From Thermohalobaculum sp963822985 (GTDB lineage Bacteria > Pseudomonadota > Alphaproteobacteria > Rhodobacterales > Rhodobacteraceae): DNA of 64,000 nucleotides. Each line of letters begins with the position of its first letter. The stretch's first letter is position 1. The stretch lies in assembly GCA_963822985.1 (NCBI GenBank), contig CAWGJU010000006.1:434001-498000 (forward strand), in the 5' to 3' direction. A model generated the notes under the pieces. The model saw nothing but the letters and a program-made list of their open reading frames with translations. It did not search any database and was not told where the DNA came from. Made by a program: the position numbers and the translations under genes. Positions 28,445-36,515 of the stretch are shown in pieces.

Positions 28445-29311
28445 ATGTCGTGCCGGCCGAGCCGCGTGCTGCCGGCCGTGCAGCGCCAGATGGTCGGCCC
28501 CTTCATCTTCGTCGACCAGATGGGGCCGGCCGAGTTCCTGACCGACCAGGGCATCGACGTCCGGCCGCATCCGCACATCAATCTCGCCACCGTCACCTAT
28601 CTGCTCGAAGGCGAGATCCTGCACCGCGACAGCCTCGGCACCGAGCAGGCGATCCGGCCGGGCGCGGTGAACTGGATGCGCGCGGGCCGGGGCATCGTGC
28701 ACTCCGAGCGCACCGCGCCCGCGCTCAAGGCCAGCGGGCAGCGGCTCTTCGGCATGCAGACCTGGGTGGCGCTGCCGACCGATGCCGAGGAGAGCGATCC
28801 GGTCTTCATGCACCACCCCGAGGCCGAGATGCCCCGGCTGGAGGACGGCGCGCTGTCGCTGCGGCTGATCGCTGGCGCCATGCACGGCCTGCGCTCGCCG
28901 CTGGCGACGGCATCGGAGACGCTCTATGCCGACATCGGCCTGCGCGCTGGCGGCCGAGTGGAGATCGAGCCCAGCCACGAGGAACGCGCGCTCTACCTGC
29001 TCTCCGGCACCGTCGAGATCGACGGGGCGCAGCACGGGCCCGGCCGCTTGCTGGTGCTGCGCCCGGGCGCGCACGTCAGCGTCGCGGCCGAGAGCGACGC
29101 GCGCCTGATGCTCTATGGCGGCGAGCCGATGGAGGGGCCGCGCTACATCTGGTGGAACTTCGTCTCCTCGCGCCCCGAGCGGATCGAGCAGGCCAAGCAG
29201 GAATGGGCGCGCGGCCGCTTCGACACGGTGCCGGGCGACGAGGAGGAGTTCATCCCGCTGCCCGAGGGCCCCGGCAAGCCGCGCCGCGCCACCGGCAGCC
29301 GGGCGTTCTGA
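28445..29311 (+). CDS. Pirin family protein, N-terminally truncated
   Basis: 288 residues. Pirins normally begin about 45 residues earlier. Here the first family residues are PSRVLPAVQRQMVGPFIFVD. The metal-site cupin residues are kept (RPHPHINLATVTYLLEG and GIVHSERT), and the C-terminal domain LRPGAHVSVAAESDARLMLY is complete. The open frame starts inside the MFS remnant, so a deletion fused the two genes. Pirins act as quercetinases or regulators. Activity here is uncertain. Confidence 0.8.
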   Translation: MSCRPSRVLPAVQRQMVGPFIFVDQMGPAEFLTDQGIDVRPHPHINLATVTYLLEGEILHRDSLGTEQAIRPGAVNWMRAGRGIVHSERTAPALKASGQRLFGMQTWVALPTDAEESDPVFMHHPEAEMPRLEDGALSLRLIAGAMHGLRSPLATASETLYADIGLRAGGRVEIEPSHEERALYLLSGTVEIDGAQHGPGRLLVLRPGAHVSVAAESDARLMLYGGEPMEGPRYIWWNFVSSRPERIEQAKQEWARGRFDTVPGDEEEFIPLPEGPGKPRRATGSRAF

Positions 29312-29322
29312 CGGAGACGGAG

Positions 29323-29830
29323 ATGTCCACAGCGATCCCCGGCCTGCATCATGTGACCGCGATCTCCGGGCCGCCGCAGCCGAACGTCGACTTCTACACG
29401 CGCACGCTGAAGCAGCGGCTGGTGAAGCGGACCGTCAACTTCGACGATCCGGGCACCTATCACCTGTACTACAGCGACCGGACAGGCTCGCCGGGCACCA
29501 TCCTCACCTTCTTTCCCTTTGTCGATGCGGGCCTCGGGCGCGCCGGGGCGGGCATGGCGGACGCCGTCGCCTATGCCGCCTCGCCTGCGGATTTCGACCG
29601 ATGGATGGACCGGCTGGCGCTCGACGCGGTCGACTTCGACGGCCCCGTCGAGCGGTTCGGCGGCCGGGTGATCACGCTCCGCGACCCCGACGGGCTGGCC
29701 ATCGAGATCGTCGAGAGCGACAGCGCCGCGCAGTCGCCGCTCGACGGCTTCTTCGGCGTCTCGCTCTGGCTCGACGATCCGGCGCCGACCGCCCGCCTGC
29801 TGGTCGACCATTTCGGCCTGCTGCGCCTCG
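29323..29830 (+). pseudogene. Ring-cleaving dioxygenase of the VOC/glyoxalase superfamily (MhqO/PcpA-like), 3' truncated
   Basis: Starts at the ATG at 29323, 12 bp after pirin. The first VOC half is complete: GLHHVTAISGPPQPNVDFYT, RTVNFDDPGTYHLYYSD, RVITLRDPDGLAIEIVE. The second half stops after LARLLVDHFG-like sequence at about 29830, where an IS66 remnant begins. Family members have about 310 residues. Only about 170 remain, so the second domain with its metal ligands is missing. Confidence 0.72.
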
Positions 29831-29947
29831 AAGGCCGCCCGGTACTCGGGCGGCAGCCTGTCCAGGTCGAGATCGCCGGGCCCAGTCGACATGGGCCAAC
29901 GACTACCAGCATCGCCCAGCTCCGCCACCCGGCGATCGGCGCCCGAG

Positions 29948-30239
29948 TCACTCCGCCGCAGTTGGCCGAGGCACCCGCCGCGCCATCACCCGGCGCCAGT
30001 CCAGCCCCTCAACGAGCGCCTCGAACTGGGCCCGCGACAGCCGCATCACGCCGTCCTGCACCGCAGGCCAGGTGAAGCTGCCCTGCTCGAGGCGCTTGTA
30101 GACCATGACGAGGCCGCTGCCGTTCCAGAAAAGGATCTTCGTTCTATCGCCGCGCCTGGAACGGAAGATCACGACCAGGCCCGAATGCGGGTCGAAGCCG
30201 AGCTGGTCCTGCACGACCGCGGCGAGCCCGTCATGTCCC
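29948..30239 (-). pseudogene. tnpB: IS66 TnpB, C-terminal part
   Basis: Encodes KGHDGLAAVVQDQLGFDPHS and VVIFRSRRGDRTKILFWNGS, the conserved core of IS66 TnpB, down to the stop at 29948. The first about 20 codons (VIVPGQAVRIVVATRPVDFR) are 2 kb away at 32221-32282, separated by the inserted recombinase element. Joined across the insertion at TTGCGG the frame is perfect (VDFR-KGHDG). Confidence 0.85.
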
Positions 30240-30271
30240 TTGCGGTTATGCAGAGCTCTGCATAACCGCAA
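30240..30271. repeat. Perfect 32-bp palindrome at the left end of the RIT-like element
   Basis: TTGCGGTTATGCAGAG and its exact complement CTCTGCATAACCGCAA are joined without a spacer. The right end of the element lacks the corresponding 20-bp core TTATGCAGAGCTCTGCATAA. Confidence 0.85.
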
Positions 30272-30304
30272 TTATGCCGAGCGCATGATTATGCGAAGTC
30301 GCGG
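30266..30304 (+). repeat. Left 39-bp terminal inverted repeat of the RIT-like element
   Basis: Begins CCGCAATTATGCCGAGCG and contains the small dyad CGCATGATTATGCG. Complementary to 32188-32226 with three mismatches. Confidence 0.85.
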
Positions 30305-30422
30305 AGCGACTGGTTGAGGAAATGCCGCCCGTTCAGTGCTCTATGCGACCGGTGCGACCGCCCTGCACCACATAACTTAGTCCTTCCCCGTGGCGCGCCT
30401 GTGCGCCGGGGAGAGACCATCA

Positions 30423-30812
30423 ATGACCAATCTTGAGGAGCTCAGGCCGAGCCGCCCGCTGCGTATGGATGTCGGCGAGTTCGACGAGCCGATCATCGCA
30501 TACGCAGCTCACCTTGCCGGGCTCGGCTACGCGCCGCTGACGATCAAGGGATGCGCGGACTCGGCCCGCCATCTCGGCGCCTGGCTCGCGCTTTCGGGTA
30601 TAGCCGCCTCCGCGCTCGACGAGCGCGTCCTCGCGCGCTTCGCGCGGCATCGCTGTCGCTGCGGCGGCAACCGCGCCTCAAATCGGCTGTCGGCGAAGTA
30701 TGTCAGGCGGACCCGTCGCTTCGTACGGTTTCTCGGCGGGCTCGGTGTCGTCGCGCCGGTCGCGCCCAAGGCGAGCGCGATCGGTCCTTCTGTCGCTCGC
30801 TTCGCCGAGTGA
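30423..30812 (+). pseudogene. Tyrosine recombinase, N-terminal part only (RitA-like)
   Basis: The ATG at 30423 opens MTNLEELRPSRPLRM. The SAM-like core-binding domain is recognisable (AAHLAGLGYAPLTIKGCADS, RHRCRCGGNRASNRLSAKYV, FVRFLGGLGVV). It stops at 30812 before any catalytic domain, so the catalytic Arg, His and Tyr are missing. Probably fused by deletion to the tail of the second recombinase that follows. Confidence 0.7.
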
Positions 30813-30839
30813 GCCTCTCTTCCGCTCGAGCGCCGGGAC

Positions 30840-31139
30840 GGGCTCCGCCTACAGCACCGTGATCGGCGTATTCCTGCGGCTGACCCGCTCCGTCGGCCTC
30901 CGCGGCGCGCCCGGTGAGCCCGGGCCGCGCATCCACGATCTCCGGCACAGCTTCGCGGTCCGCTCGCTCAGCAATGCGGACCCGGCCGCCAAGCGGTCAC
31001 CCGCCACATGGTCGGCCTCAGCACCTATCTCGGCCACGCCCAGGTCACCGATACCTACTGGTACCTGCAGGCGACACCGGCGCTGATGACCGCGATCGTC
31101 GAGGCTGGCGAGGCGCTGCACCGGGGAGAGGCGTCATGA
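30840..31139 (+). pseudogene. Tyrosine recombinase, C-terminal part only (RitB-like)
   Basis: GSAYSTVIGVFLRLTRSVGL and PRIHDLRHSFAVRSL contain the HxLR-type catalytic block. After a frame change near 31000 the protein resumes STYLGHAQVTDTYWYLQATP, with the catalytic Tyr, and ends EAGEALHRGEAS at 31139. Its stop overlaps the ATG of the next recombinase (ATGA). The N-terminal domain is missing. Confidence 0.7.
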
Positions 31140-32149
31140 CCCTCCTCGGTCCTCATCTCGCCGTCTTCCTGCGCCAGCACCTTCCCCGGGATCGCCGCGC
31201 CAGCCCTCACACTTGCGAGGCCTACGCCACCTGCTTCCAGCTCCTCGTCGTCTTCGCCGCCCGCCGCCTTCGGACCAGACCCTCTAAGCTTGCGGTGGAG
31301 CAGATCGACGCGGAGTTGGTCCTCGCCTTCCTCGAGCACCTGGAAATCGAGCGCGGCAACGGCGCGCGCTCGCGAAACGCGCGGCTGGCCGCGATCAACG
31401 CCTTCTTCCGCTTTCTCGAGTACCGGCTTCCCGACTGCCTCGACCAGGCGGGCCGTATCCACGCGATCCCGATGAAAAAGACGGACGAGGCGCTCGTCAC
31501 GCACCTGACGCGCCCCGAGATGAAGGCGCTTCTCGACGCGCCCGACCCGCGGACACCTTCGGGAACGCGGGATAGGGCGATGCTGCACCTCGCCTTCGCG
31601 GCCGGCCTGCGGGTCTCGGAGCTGGTCGGCCTGCGTCTCGATCAGGTCGACCAGCGGAGCTGGGCGAGCATCCACGTGATGGGCAAGGGGCGGCGCGAGC
31701 GCGTGCTGCCGCTCTGGAGGGAGACGGCGGCCGCGCTCAAGGCCTGGACGGCCATTCGCCCGAGGACCGCGGCGCCCGAGCTCTTCCTGAACAGCGTCGG
31801 CCGTGCGATGACCCGATCGGGCTTTGAGCACATCCTCGCCAAGCACGTCAGGCGCGCCGGCGAGGCACAGCCCTCGCTCATCGACAAACGCGTCACCCCG
31901 CACGTCCTGCGCCACACCTGCGCGATGCACACGCTTCAGGCCACCCACGACGTGCGGAAGGTCTCCCTCTGGCTCGGCCACGCCACCCTTCAGAGCACCG
32001 AGATCTATCTGCGCGCCGACCCGACCGGAAAGCTCGAGGCGCTCGCCGCCATGGAGCCGCCGCCGCTCCGGCCCGGCCGCTTCAGAGCGCCCGACAAGGT
32101 GCTCACGATGCTCAGCGACGTCCGGAGCCCCAAAAGATATGCGGGGTGA
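31136..32149 (+). CDS. Tyrosine site-specific recombinase (RitC-like), intact
   Basis: 337 residues. N-terminal core-binding domain (RRASPHTCEAYATCFQLLVV), then a complete catalytic domain: Arg in AGLRVSELVGL, Lys in GKGRRERVLPL, His-x-x-Arg in PHVLRHTCAMHTL, and the His/Tyr block SLWLGHATLQSTEIYL. Start ATG at 31136 overlaps the previous stop. The only full-length recombinase of the element. It probably recombines the 39-bp ends, together with the other two proteins when they are functional. Confidence 0.87.
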   Translation: MTLLGPHLAVFLRQHLPRDRRASPHTCEAYATCFQLLVVFAARRLRTRPSKLAVEQIDAELVLAFLEHLEIERGNGARSRNARLAAINAFFRFLEYRLPDCLDQAGRIHAIPMKKTDEALVTHLTRPEMKALLDAPDPRTPSGTRDRAMLHLAFAAGLRVSELVGLRLDQVDQRSWASIHVMGKGRRERVLPLWRETAAALKAWTAIRPRTAAPELFLNSVGRAMTRSGFEHILAKHVRRAGEAQPSLIDKRVTPHVLRHTCAMHTLQATHDVRKVSLWLGHATLQSTEIYLRADPTGKLEALAAMEPPPLRPGRFRAPDKVLTMLSDVRSPKRYAG

Positions 32150-32187
32150 GAGAGGCGCTAAACCGCTGGCGGCTCAAAGAAAGCCGC

Positions 32188-32226
32188 CCGCAACTCCGCA
32201 TAATCATGCGCCCGGCATAATTGCGG
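32188..32226 (-). repeat. Right 39-bp terminal inverted repeat of the RIT-like element
   Basis: Ends ...CGGCATAATTGCGG immediately before the tnpB sequence AAGTCC. Pairs with 30266-30304. Confidence 0.85.
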
Positions 32227-32282
32227 AAGTCCACCGGCCGGGTGGCCACGACGATGCGGACGGCCTGGCCGGGAACGATCAC
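32221..32282 (-). pseudogene. tnpB: IS66 TnpB, N-terminal part
   Basis: The GTG at 32282 overlaps the tnpA stop (GTGA). Encodes VIVPGQAVRIVVATRPVDFR and is then interrupted by the RIT-like element at the codon for Arg. Confidence 0.82.
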
Positions 32283-32686
32283 GTCGCCCCGCGCAGCGCC
32301 GCGGCGATCTCGGCGATGCGCCCGGCGCTCGTCCCGGCCGGCAGGCGCACCGTCACGCCCGCGACGACGATCTCGATGCCCCCGTCCGGCTCCGGCGGCG
32401 CACCGGCATGCGCCTCCTCAACGGGCGGCGGCGCCGCCGAAGGGACCTCCAACTCGAGCATGGCGAACGCAGGCACATCCTCCGCCGGCAGCGCCAGCTC
32501 CCCGCGCCGCGCCCGGCCGCGCCATTCGGACAGGTGATGCGGCGAGAGCCCGTGACGCGCCGCCACTTCGTTCACCGTAACGCCGGCAACCAGCGTCTCG
32601 GCAACGATCCGCCCCTTGACCTCGTCAGGCCAACGCCGCCGGCCCGTCGGCCCCGCCAGAACCTCCATCCGGCAGCCGGACTCCAT
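32279..32686 (-). CDS. tnpA: IS66 accessory protein TnpA
   Basis: 135 residues from the ATG at 32686. N-terminal HTH of the transposase_8 type: RRRWPDEVKGRIVAETL, VNEVAARHGLSPHHLSEWR. A Pro-rich middle and the C-terminal beta motif IEIVVAGVTVRLPAGTSAG follow. Intact, but its partners tnpB and tnpC are broken. Confidence 0.83.
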   Translation of the reverse strand: MESGCRMEVLAGPTGRRRWPDEVKGRIVAETLVAGVTVNEVAARHGLSPHHLSEWRGRARRGELALPAEDVPAFAMLELEVPSAAPPPVEEAHAGAPPEPDGGIEIVVAGVTVRLPAGTSAGRIAEIAAALRGAT

Positions 32687-32792
32687 CCGGCGCTCCCTTT
32701 GGACTCCCAAGGCGATCCTCCCGTCTGAACATGACGGCCATGGATCGCAGCTCAGCCGGTCCCGCAGAAGACGGGGGCTGCGCACCGCTTAC

Positions 32793-33438
32793 GCCCCGGT
32801 TCCTGCAACGGACAGAGGAATGCCCAGAGACGGCTCTTCACGCCACGCGGATCTCGATCGCGCCGAGTGCGACTCCTTCTCCATCGCCATTCCCGCCCGC
32901 CGATCCGCGCACCAGCAGCCGACGCACGGGCCGCCGCCCCGGCAACGCCCTGGCCGCAATCCCGAAATCCCCATAGCCCGGCCCGGTCCCCCGCGGGTTC
33001 CTTCCTTGGAGGCTTTCGGACGCCGGCCAGGTGCCCAGCAGAACCCGCACGGCAGGGCCGGCATCCGAAACGCCAACGAAAGTCCTCTGGACGCATCCGG
33101 CCGCCGCCCGCAACCGCTCGCCGTCGTTAATCAGTATGGAAGCGCTGCAGGAGCCCGATCTTCAAGACAGATGCGATCTTTCAGCGGCCGTCCCCCACCC
33201 AGGTGAGTGCACCGCTGCCGTCCAACGCCTCGAAGACAACGAGCGGATTTCGATCCGCTCCACCACTTAGCGCCCCTGCAAAACGCCAGCCCTATTTCTC
33301 GAATGCGTTTCCCCTGGCCTGCGCTCCGCGGGCGCTTCGCCTGCGCTGCGCCCCGCGCCGACTTGCGCCGCGCGGACCGGGAGGTTACCTGTGCGTCCGC
33401 CCGCGCCGGGGCCCGACCGCAGGGGGAGAGAGCCCGCA
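32793..33438. other. Gap without recognisable gene, upstream of yggT
   Basis: About 645 bp between the IS66 end and yggT. Open frames on both strands are arginine-rich and share no motif with known families. Probably intergenic DNA with the yggT promoter and remnants disturbed by the IS insertion. Confidence 0.4.
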
Positions 33439-33732
33439 ATGTACGCCTTGATCTGGCTGGTCAACGCGATCCTCTCGATCGCCTGGTGGATCGTGATCAT
33501 CCAGGTGATCATGAGCTGGTTGATCAACTTCAACGTCATTAACCTCTACCAGCCGCTGGTCCGCTCGATCTGGGACGGCCTGACGCGGCTCACCGAGCCG
33601 ATGTACCGGCCGATCCGCAGCTTCCTGCCGAACATGGGCGGGCTCGACCTCTCGCCGCTGATCGTGCTGCTCGCGATCACCTTCCTGCAGATCCTGTTCA
33701 ACCGCGACATCGCGCCGGCGCTCGTCTACTGA
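33439..33732 (+). CDS. YggT family membrane protein
   Basis: 97 residues from the ATG at 33439, after AGGGGGAGAG. Two hydrophobic segments (YALIWLVNAILSIAWWIVII and LIVLLAITFLQILFNRDI) flank the signature LTRLTEPMYRPIRSFLP. In alphaproteobacteria yggT is normally followed by a DUF167 (YggU) gene, as here. Probable inner-membrane protein of the cell-division/osmotic-shock neighbourhood. Intact. Confidence 0.9.
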   Translation: MYALIWLVNAILSIAWWIVIIQVIMSWLINFNVINLYQPLVRSIWDGLTRLTEPMYRPIRSFLPNMGGLDLSPLIVLLAITFLQILFNRDIAPALVY

Positions 33733-33740
33733 GCCGGGCC

Positions 33741-34035
33741 ATGGCGGACGGGCCGCTGCGGCTCCGCGTGCGGCTGACCCCGCGGGGCGGGCGCGACCGC
33801 ATCGAGGGCTGGGTCGAGATGGATGGCGAGCGTCTGCTGAAGGTCCGCGTGGCGGCAGCACCGCCCGTCGATGGCGCCGCCAATGCGGCGCTTGTCGCCC
33901 CTGCTCGCGAAAGCGCTTTAGCTACCGAAATCATCCGTCACGCCCCTTGCGGGCGAGACAACGCGGATCAAAACCGTCGCCATCGACGGCGACCCGGACG
34001 CGTTGTCGCCACGCATCGAGGCATTCGGCGCGCTT
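33741..34035 (+). pseudogene. DUF167 (YggU) family protein, broken and C-terminally replaced
   Basis: The start MADGPLRLRVRLTPRGGRDR and the core LLKVRVAAAPPVDGAANAAL are clear. After a one-base shift near 33900 the family continues LLAKAL-(TAG)-LPKSSVTPLAGETTRIK with an in-frame stop. The last family residues (VAIDGDPDALSPRIEAFGA) run into the first copy of a 97-bp direct repeat. Normally a small nucleic-acid-associated protein of about 100 residues. Non-functional unless several errors are present. Confidence 0.75.
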
Positions 34036-34131
34036 GAACTGGCCCGTGTGTGGATGCCCTCTTCAATTCAAGCAGTTTTCGGCGGCTGAGGACATGCGGT
34101 CAGGTGCGGTCGTGTGTCCGGCCGCATCATG
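34035..34131 (+). repeat. 97-bp direct repeat, copy 1
   Basis: Begins TGAACTGGCCCGTGTGTGG and ends near CCGGCCGCATCATG. Copy 2 is at 35032-35128 in the same orientation, with about 12-13 differences. The two copies flank the restriction-modification remnant. Confidence 0.8.
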
Positions 34132-34349
34132 AAGCCGAGCTATGGCTGAATTTGGGTGACGCGACCTGATCAGGCGGCGCGGGTTGCGGCATTGCTGACA
34201 GGGCAATTCAATTCATGCGGTTTTGACGGCTCGGGTGGCGGCGCGTGGGTTTGCGGCGAAAGCTTCACGGGCGGGCTTTGGGCTGAGACGCATTTGGCGG
34301 ATGAGGGTGAGGGCGCCGTCGCGCAGCTGGGCGATGGCAGCGCGACAGC

Positions 34350-35034
34350 GGGCTTCGTCGACTGCTACCGGAGGGGCTCCTTCGTGCTGGAGGCGAAGCA
34401 GTCCCGGAAGCGTTCGAGTTCGGACGAGACCAGACAGCTATCGCTGCTGGGCAACGAGAGCCATCGACGTACAGGAACCGGGGTCCGAGGCGGCTCGTGG
34501 GACCGAGTGATGGTCGAGGCTAGGCGCCAGGCAGAGAAATACGCCCGGGCACTTCCCGTTGAGCACGGCTACCCACCGTTCCTGCTGGTCGTGGACGTCG
34601 GCAACGTGATCGAGGTCTTCGCCGACTTCTCCGGGCAGGCGCCCTCGCTCGATGACGAAGGGAAGCCGCGCACCCGATAGGATGGTCATACGACCAAGCT
34701 CCACCCAATCACCGGCGAAGAGATCCAGGACCCAGACGCGACCGTGCCCATCATGACCTTCCGCAACCCACGCCGCGCCGCTTGGCCTGAGGTGGAGTTC
34801 GTGATCGGCAGTCCGCCCTTCATCGCCGGGAAGGACATGCGTGTTGAACTCGGCGACGGATACGCTGAGGCGGCGTGGGCAATCCGGCCGGACGTGCCGG
34901 TCGGCGCCGACTTCGTAATGCACTTCTGGGACGAGGCGGCTCGCAGGCTTACGGCGAAGACTGCCTCCAGCGGGCGCCAGCTCAATCCGTTCCGGCGTTT
35001 CGGGTTCATTACTACCAACAGCATCACCCAGTGA
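34350..35034 (+). pseudogene. Remnant of a class I DNA methyltransferase / MmeI-like (type IIL) restriction-modification protein
   Basis: Two separated parts. 34350-34660 encodes FVDCYRRGSFVLEAKQS and EARRQAEKYARALPVEHGYP / FLLVVDVGNVIEVFADFSGQ, the nuclease/connector region of such proteins. 34690-35034 encodes the methyltransferase part EFVIGSPPFIAGKDMRVELG and RRFGFITTNSITQ, where motif IV reads SPPF instead of NPPF. The N terminus, the SAM-binding FxGxG part and the target-recognition domain are missing. Between 34214 and about 34370 the minus strand has an open frame ending RAATRAVKTA that I cannot identify. Confidence 0.6.
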
Positions 35035-35128
35035 ACCGCCCCGTGTGTGGATGCCCCCTTCGATGCAAGCGGTTTTTGGCGGTTGAGGACGTGCGGTCAG
35101 GTGCGGTCGTGTGTCCGGCCTCGTGATG
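35032..35128 (+). repeat. 97-bp direct repeat, copy 2
   Basis: Begins TGAACCGCCCCGTGTGTGG and ends near CCGGCCTCGTGATG. It starts exactly at the stop codon that ends the methyltransferase frame. Confidence 0.8.
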
Positions 35129-35304
35129 CGGCCGTCGATTCGCCGCGGGCCTGTATGGAGATGTGCGGGTCGCGTCCCTATCGGGTTTGCGTGCTCTGCG
35201 GCGCGCGGCGCGGTACAGGTTCCTGCGACCCCGTCTCATCGACCGATGTCCCTTACCCCTCCTTCGACCTGCTCACATCGCCGGCGCACCCGCCCCCCGC
35301 CGGG

Positions 35305-36327
35305 TCAGGCGGCGACGGGATCTCTGTAGGTCTCTTCGCGAACCGTCAGCGCCCAGACGGTCCGCGCCATCTTGTTGGCGAGCGCGACGACGACGACCAT
35401 GCGGGGCTTGCGCGCCATCATGCGGGCGAGCCACGAGCCCTTCGGCGGTCCCTTCCGAGCCGCCCACGTGACGACCGCCGAGGCGCCGATGATCAGCAGG
35501 CGCCGGATGTCGCGCTGCCCCATCTTCGAGGTGCTGCCGAGCCGGGTCTTGCCGCCGGTCGAGTTCTGTCTCGGCGTCAGGCCGACCCAGGCGGCGAAGT
35601 CGCGCCCGCTGCGGAACGTGGTCATGGACGGGCAGAACGCCTGCACCGCGGTCGCGCAGATTGCGCCGACACCGGGGATTGTCATCAGTCGCGCGATCTG
35701 CGCGTCCTTCGGCGCCCTTCGCCTGATGTCCTTCTCGAGGGCGCCGATCTTCGCGCCGAGCGCGGCGATCTGGTCGAGCAGGAGCTGGGCGAGATCGCGC
35801 ACCGTCTCCGGCAGCAGGACCGTCTCGTCGCCGACGGCCTGCGCCAGCCGATCAATGCGCGCGGGACCTTGGGGCGCGACGACGCCATGCTCGGCGAGAT
35901 GCCCCCTGAGCGCGTTGATCGACTGGGTTCGCTGACGCACCAGAAGGTCCCGCGTCCGGAACAGCATTCCCTGGCCCTGTTGGTCTGCCGTCTTGACCTC
36001 CACGAAGCGCATGGTCGGGCGCGACGCGGCTTCGGCGATGGCCTCTGCGTCGGCGGCGTCGTTCTTCTGTCGTTTCACGAAGGGCTTTACGTAGATCGGC
36101 GGCACGAGCTTCACCTCATGGCCGAGCGCCGCGATCTCCCGGCCCCAGTGATGAGCGCTCGCGCAGGCCTCCATGGCGACGAGCGCCGACGGCTGCGCGG
36201 CGAGAAACGACAGAACCATGTCCCGCGGAAGCTTTTTGCGGAACACGATTGCGCCGTCCGCGGCCGCGCCGTGCAACTGGAACGTAGACTTGGCGAGATC
36301 GATGCCGATGATGGTAGCTTGCGCCAT
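35305..36327 (-). CDS. IS110-family transposase
   Basis: 340 residues from the ATG at 36327, preceded by AGGAGGAGG seven bases upstream. The DEDD-type N-terminal domain has IIGIDLAKSTFQLHGA and FVKRQKNDAADAEAIAEA. The C-terminal Transposase_20 domain has MTIPGVGAICATAVQAF and the serine block NSTGGKTRLGSTSKMGQR. Intact and possibly active. Typical IS110 ends have no inverted repeats, so the exact boundaries cannot be fixed from one copy. Confidence 0.9.
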   Translation of the reverse strand: MAQATIIGIDLAKSTFQLHGAAADGAIVFRKKLPRDMVLSFLAAQPSALVAMEACASAHHWGREIAALGHEVKLVPPIYVKPFVKRQKNDAADAEAIAEAASRPTMRFVEVKTADQQGQGMLFRTRDLLVRQRTQSINALRGHLAEHGVVAPQGPARIDRLAQAVGDETVLLPETVRDLAQLLLDQIAALGAKIGALEKDIRRRAPKDAQIARLMTIPGVGAICATAVQAFCPSMTTFRSGRDFAAWVGLTPRQNSTGGKTRLGSTSKMGQRDIRRLLIIGASAVVTWAARKGPPKGSWLARMMARKPRMVVVVALANKMARTVWALTVREETYRDPVAA

Positions 36328-36448
36328 GGATACCTCCTCCTTCAGGTGATCGTCAGCACAACCACCGTGGTACATCGCGATGCCGCCGGGCGGGGGCATC
36401 CACTCCATCGGGTTTGCCGGAGGCTCCGAACCTTGAGAAGGTGGAGCC

Positions 36449-36515
36449 ATGACGACGACATCGAACCGATATTCACCGGAGGTGCGCGCCCGTGCGGTGC
36501 GCATGGTTCTGCTCG
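36449..36515 (+). pseudogene. IS3-family OrfA, N-terminal stub
   Basis: TTTSNRYSPEVRARAVRMVL on the plus strand is the conserved start of IS3-type OrfA. After about 22 codons it abuts, head to head, the IS630 stub on the other strand. Confidence 0.6.

Larger units (their letters stand above)
30240..32226 (+). mobile_element. RIT-like (recombinase-in-trio) element inserted in IS66 tnpB
   Basis: A 2-kb insertion bounded by TTGCGG at 30240-30245 and 32221-32226. It carries 39-bp inverted repeats (30266-30304 and 32188-32226, 36 of 39 positions equal) and consecutive tyrosine-recombinase genes in one direction, the last with an ATGA overlap. The trio is incomplete: the first two genes are represented by an N-terminal part and a C-terminal part. 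A 32-bp perfect palindrome lies at the left end. The RIT assignment rests on gene order and the paired recombinases. Confidence 0.7.
29830..32792 (-). mobile_element. IS66-family remnant, interrupted by a recombinase-trio element and missing most of tnpC
   Basis: On the minus strand: tnpA (32279-32686), tnpB (start at 32282, interrupted, rest at 29948-30239), then the first about 20-25 codons of tnpC (RLPPEYRAAFEAQQAEM on the minus strand near 29810-29870). The right tip is probably the GTAAGCG heptamer (minus strand) at 32786-32792, typical of IS66 ends. The left end is lost in the truncated dioxygenase. Confidence 0.7.

Noticed and set aside
30240..30271. Transcription terminator
   Set aside because: The palindrome has no loop spacer and no T-run, and it coincides with the end of a mobile element.
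32838..33113. Minus-strand 91-codon frame upstream of yggT as a gene
   Set aside because: It has no ribosome-binding site, no motif and an Arg/Gly-rich composition also seen in other non-coding frames here.
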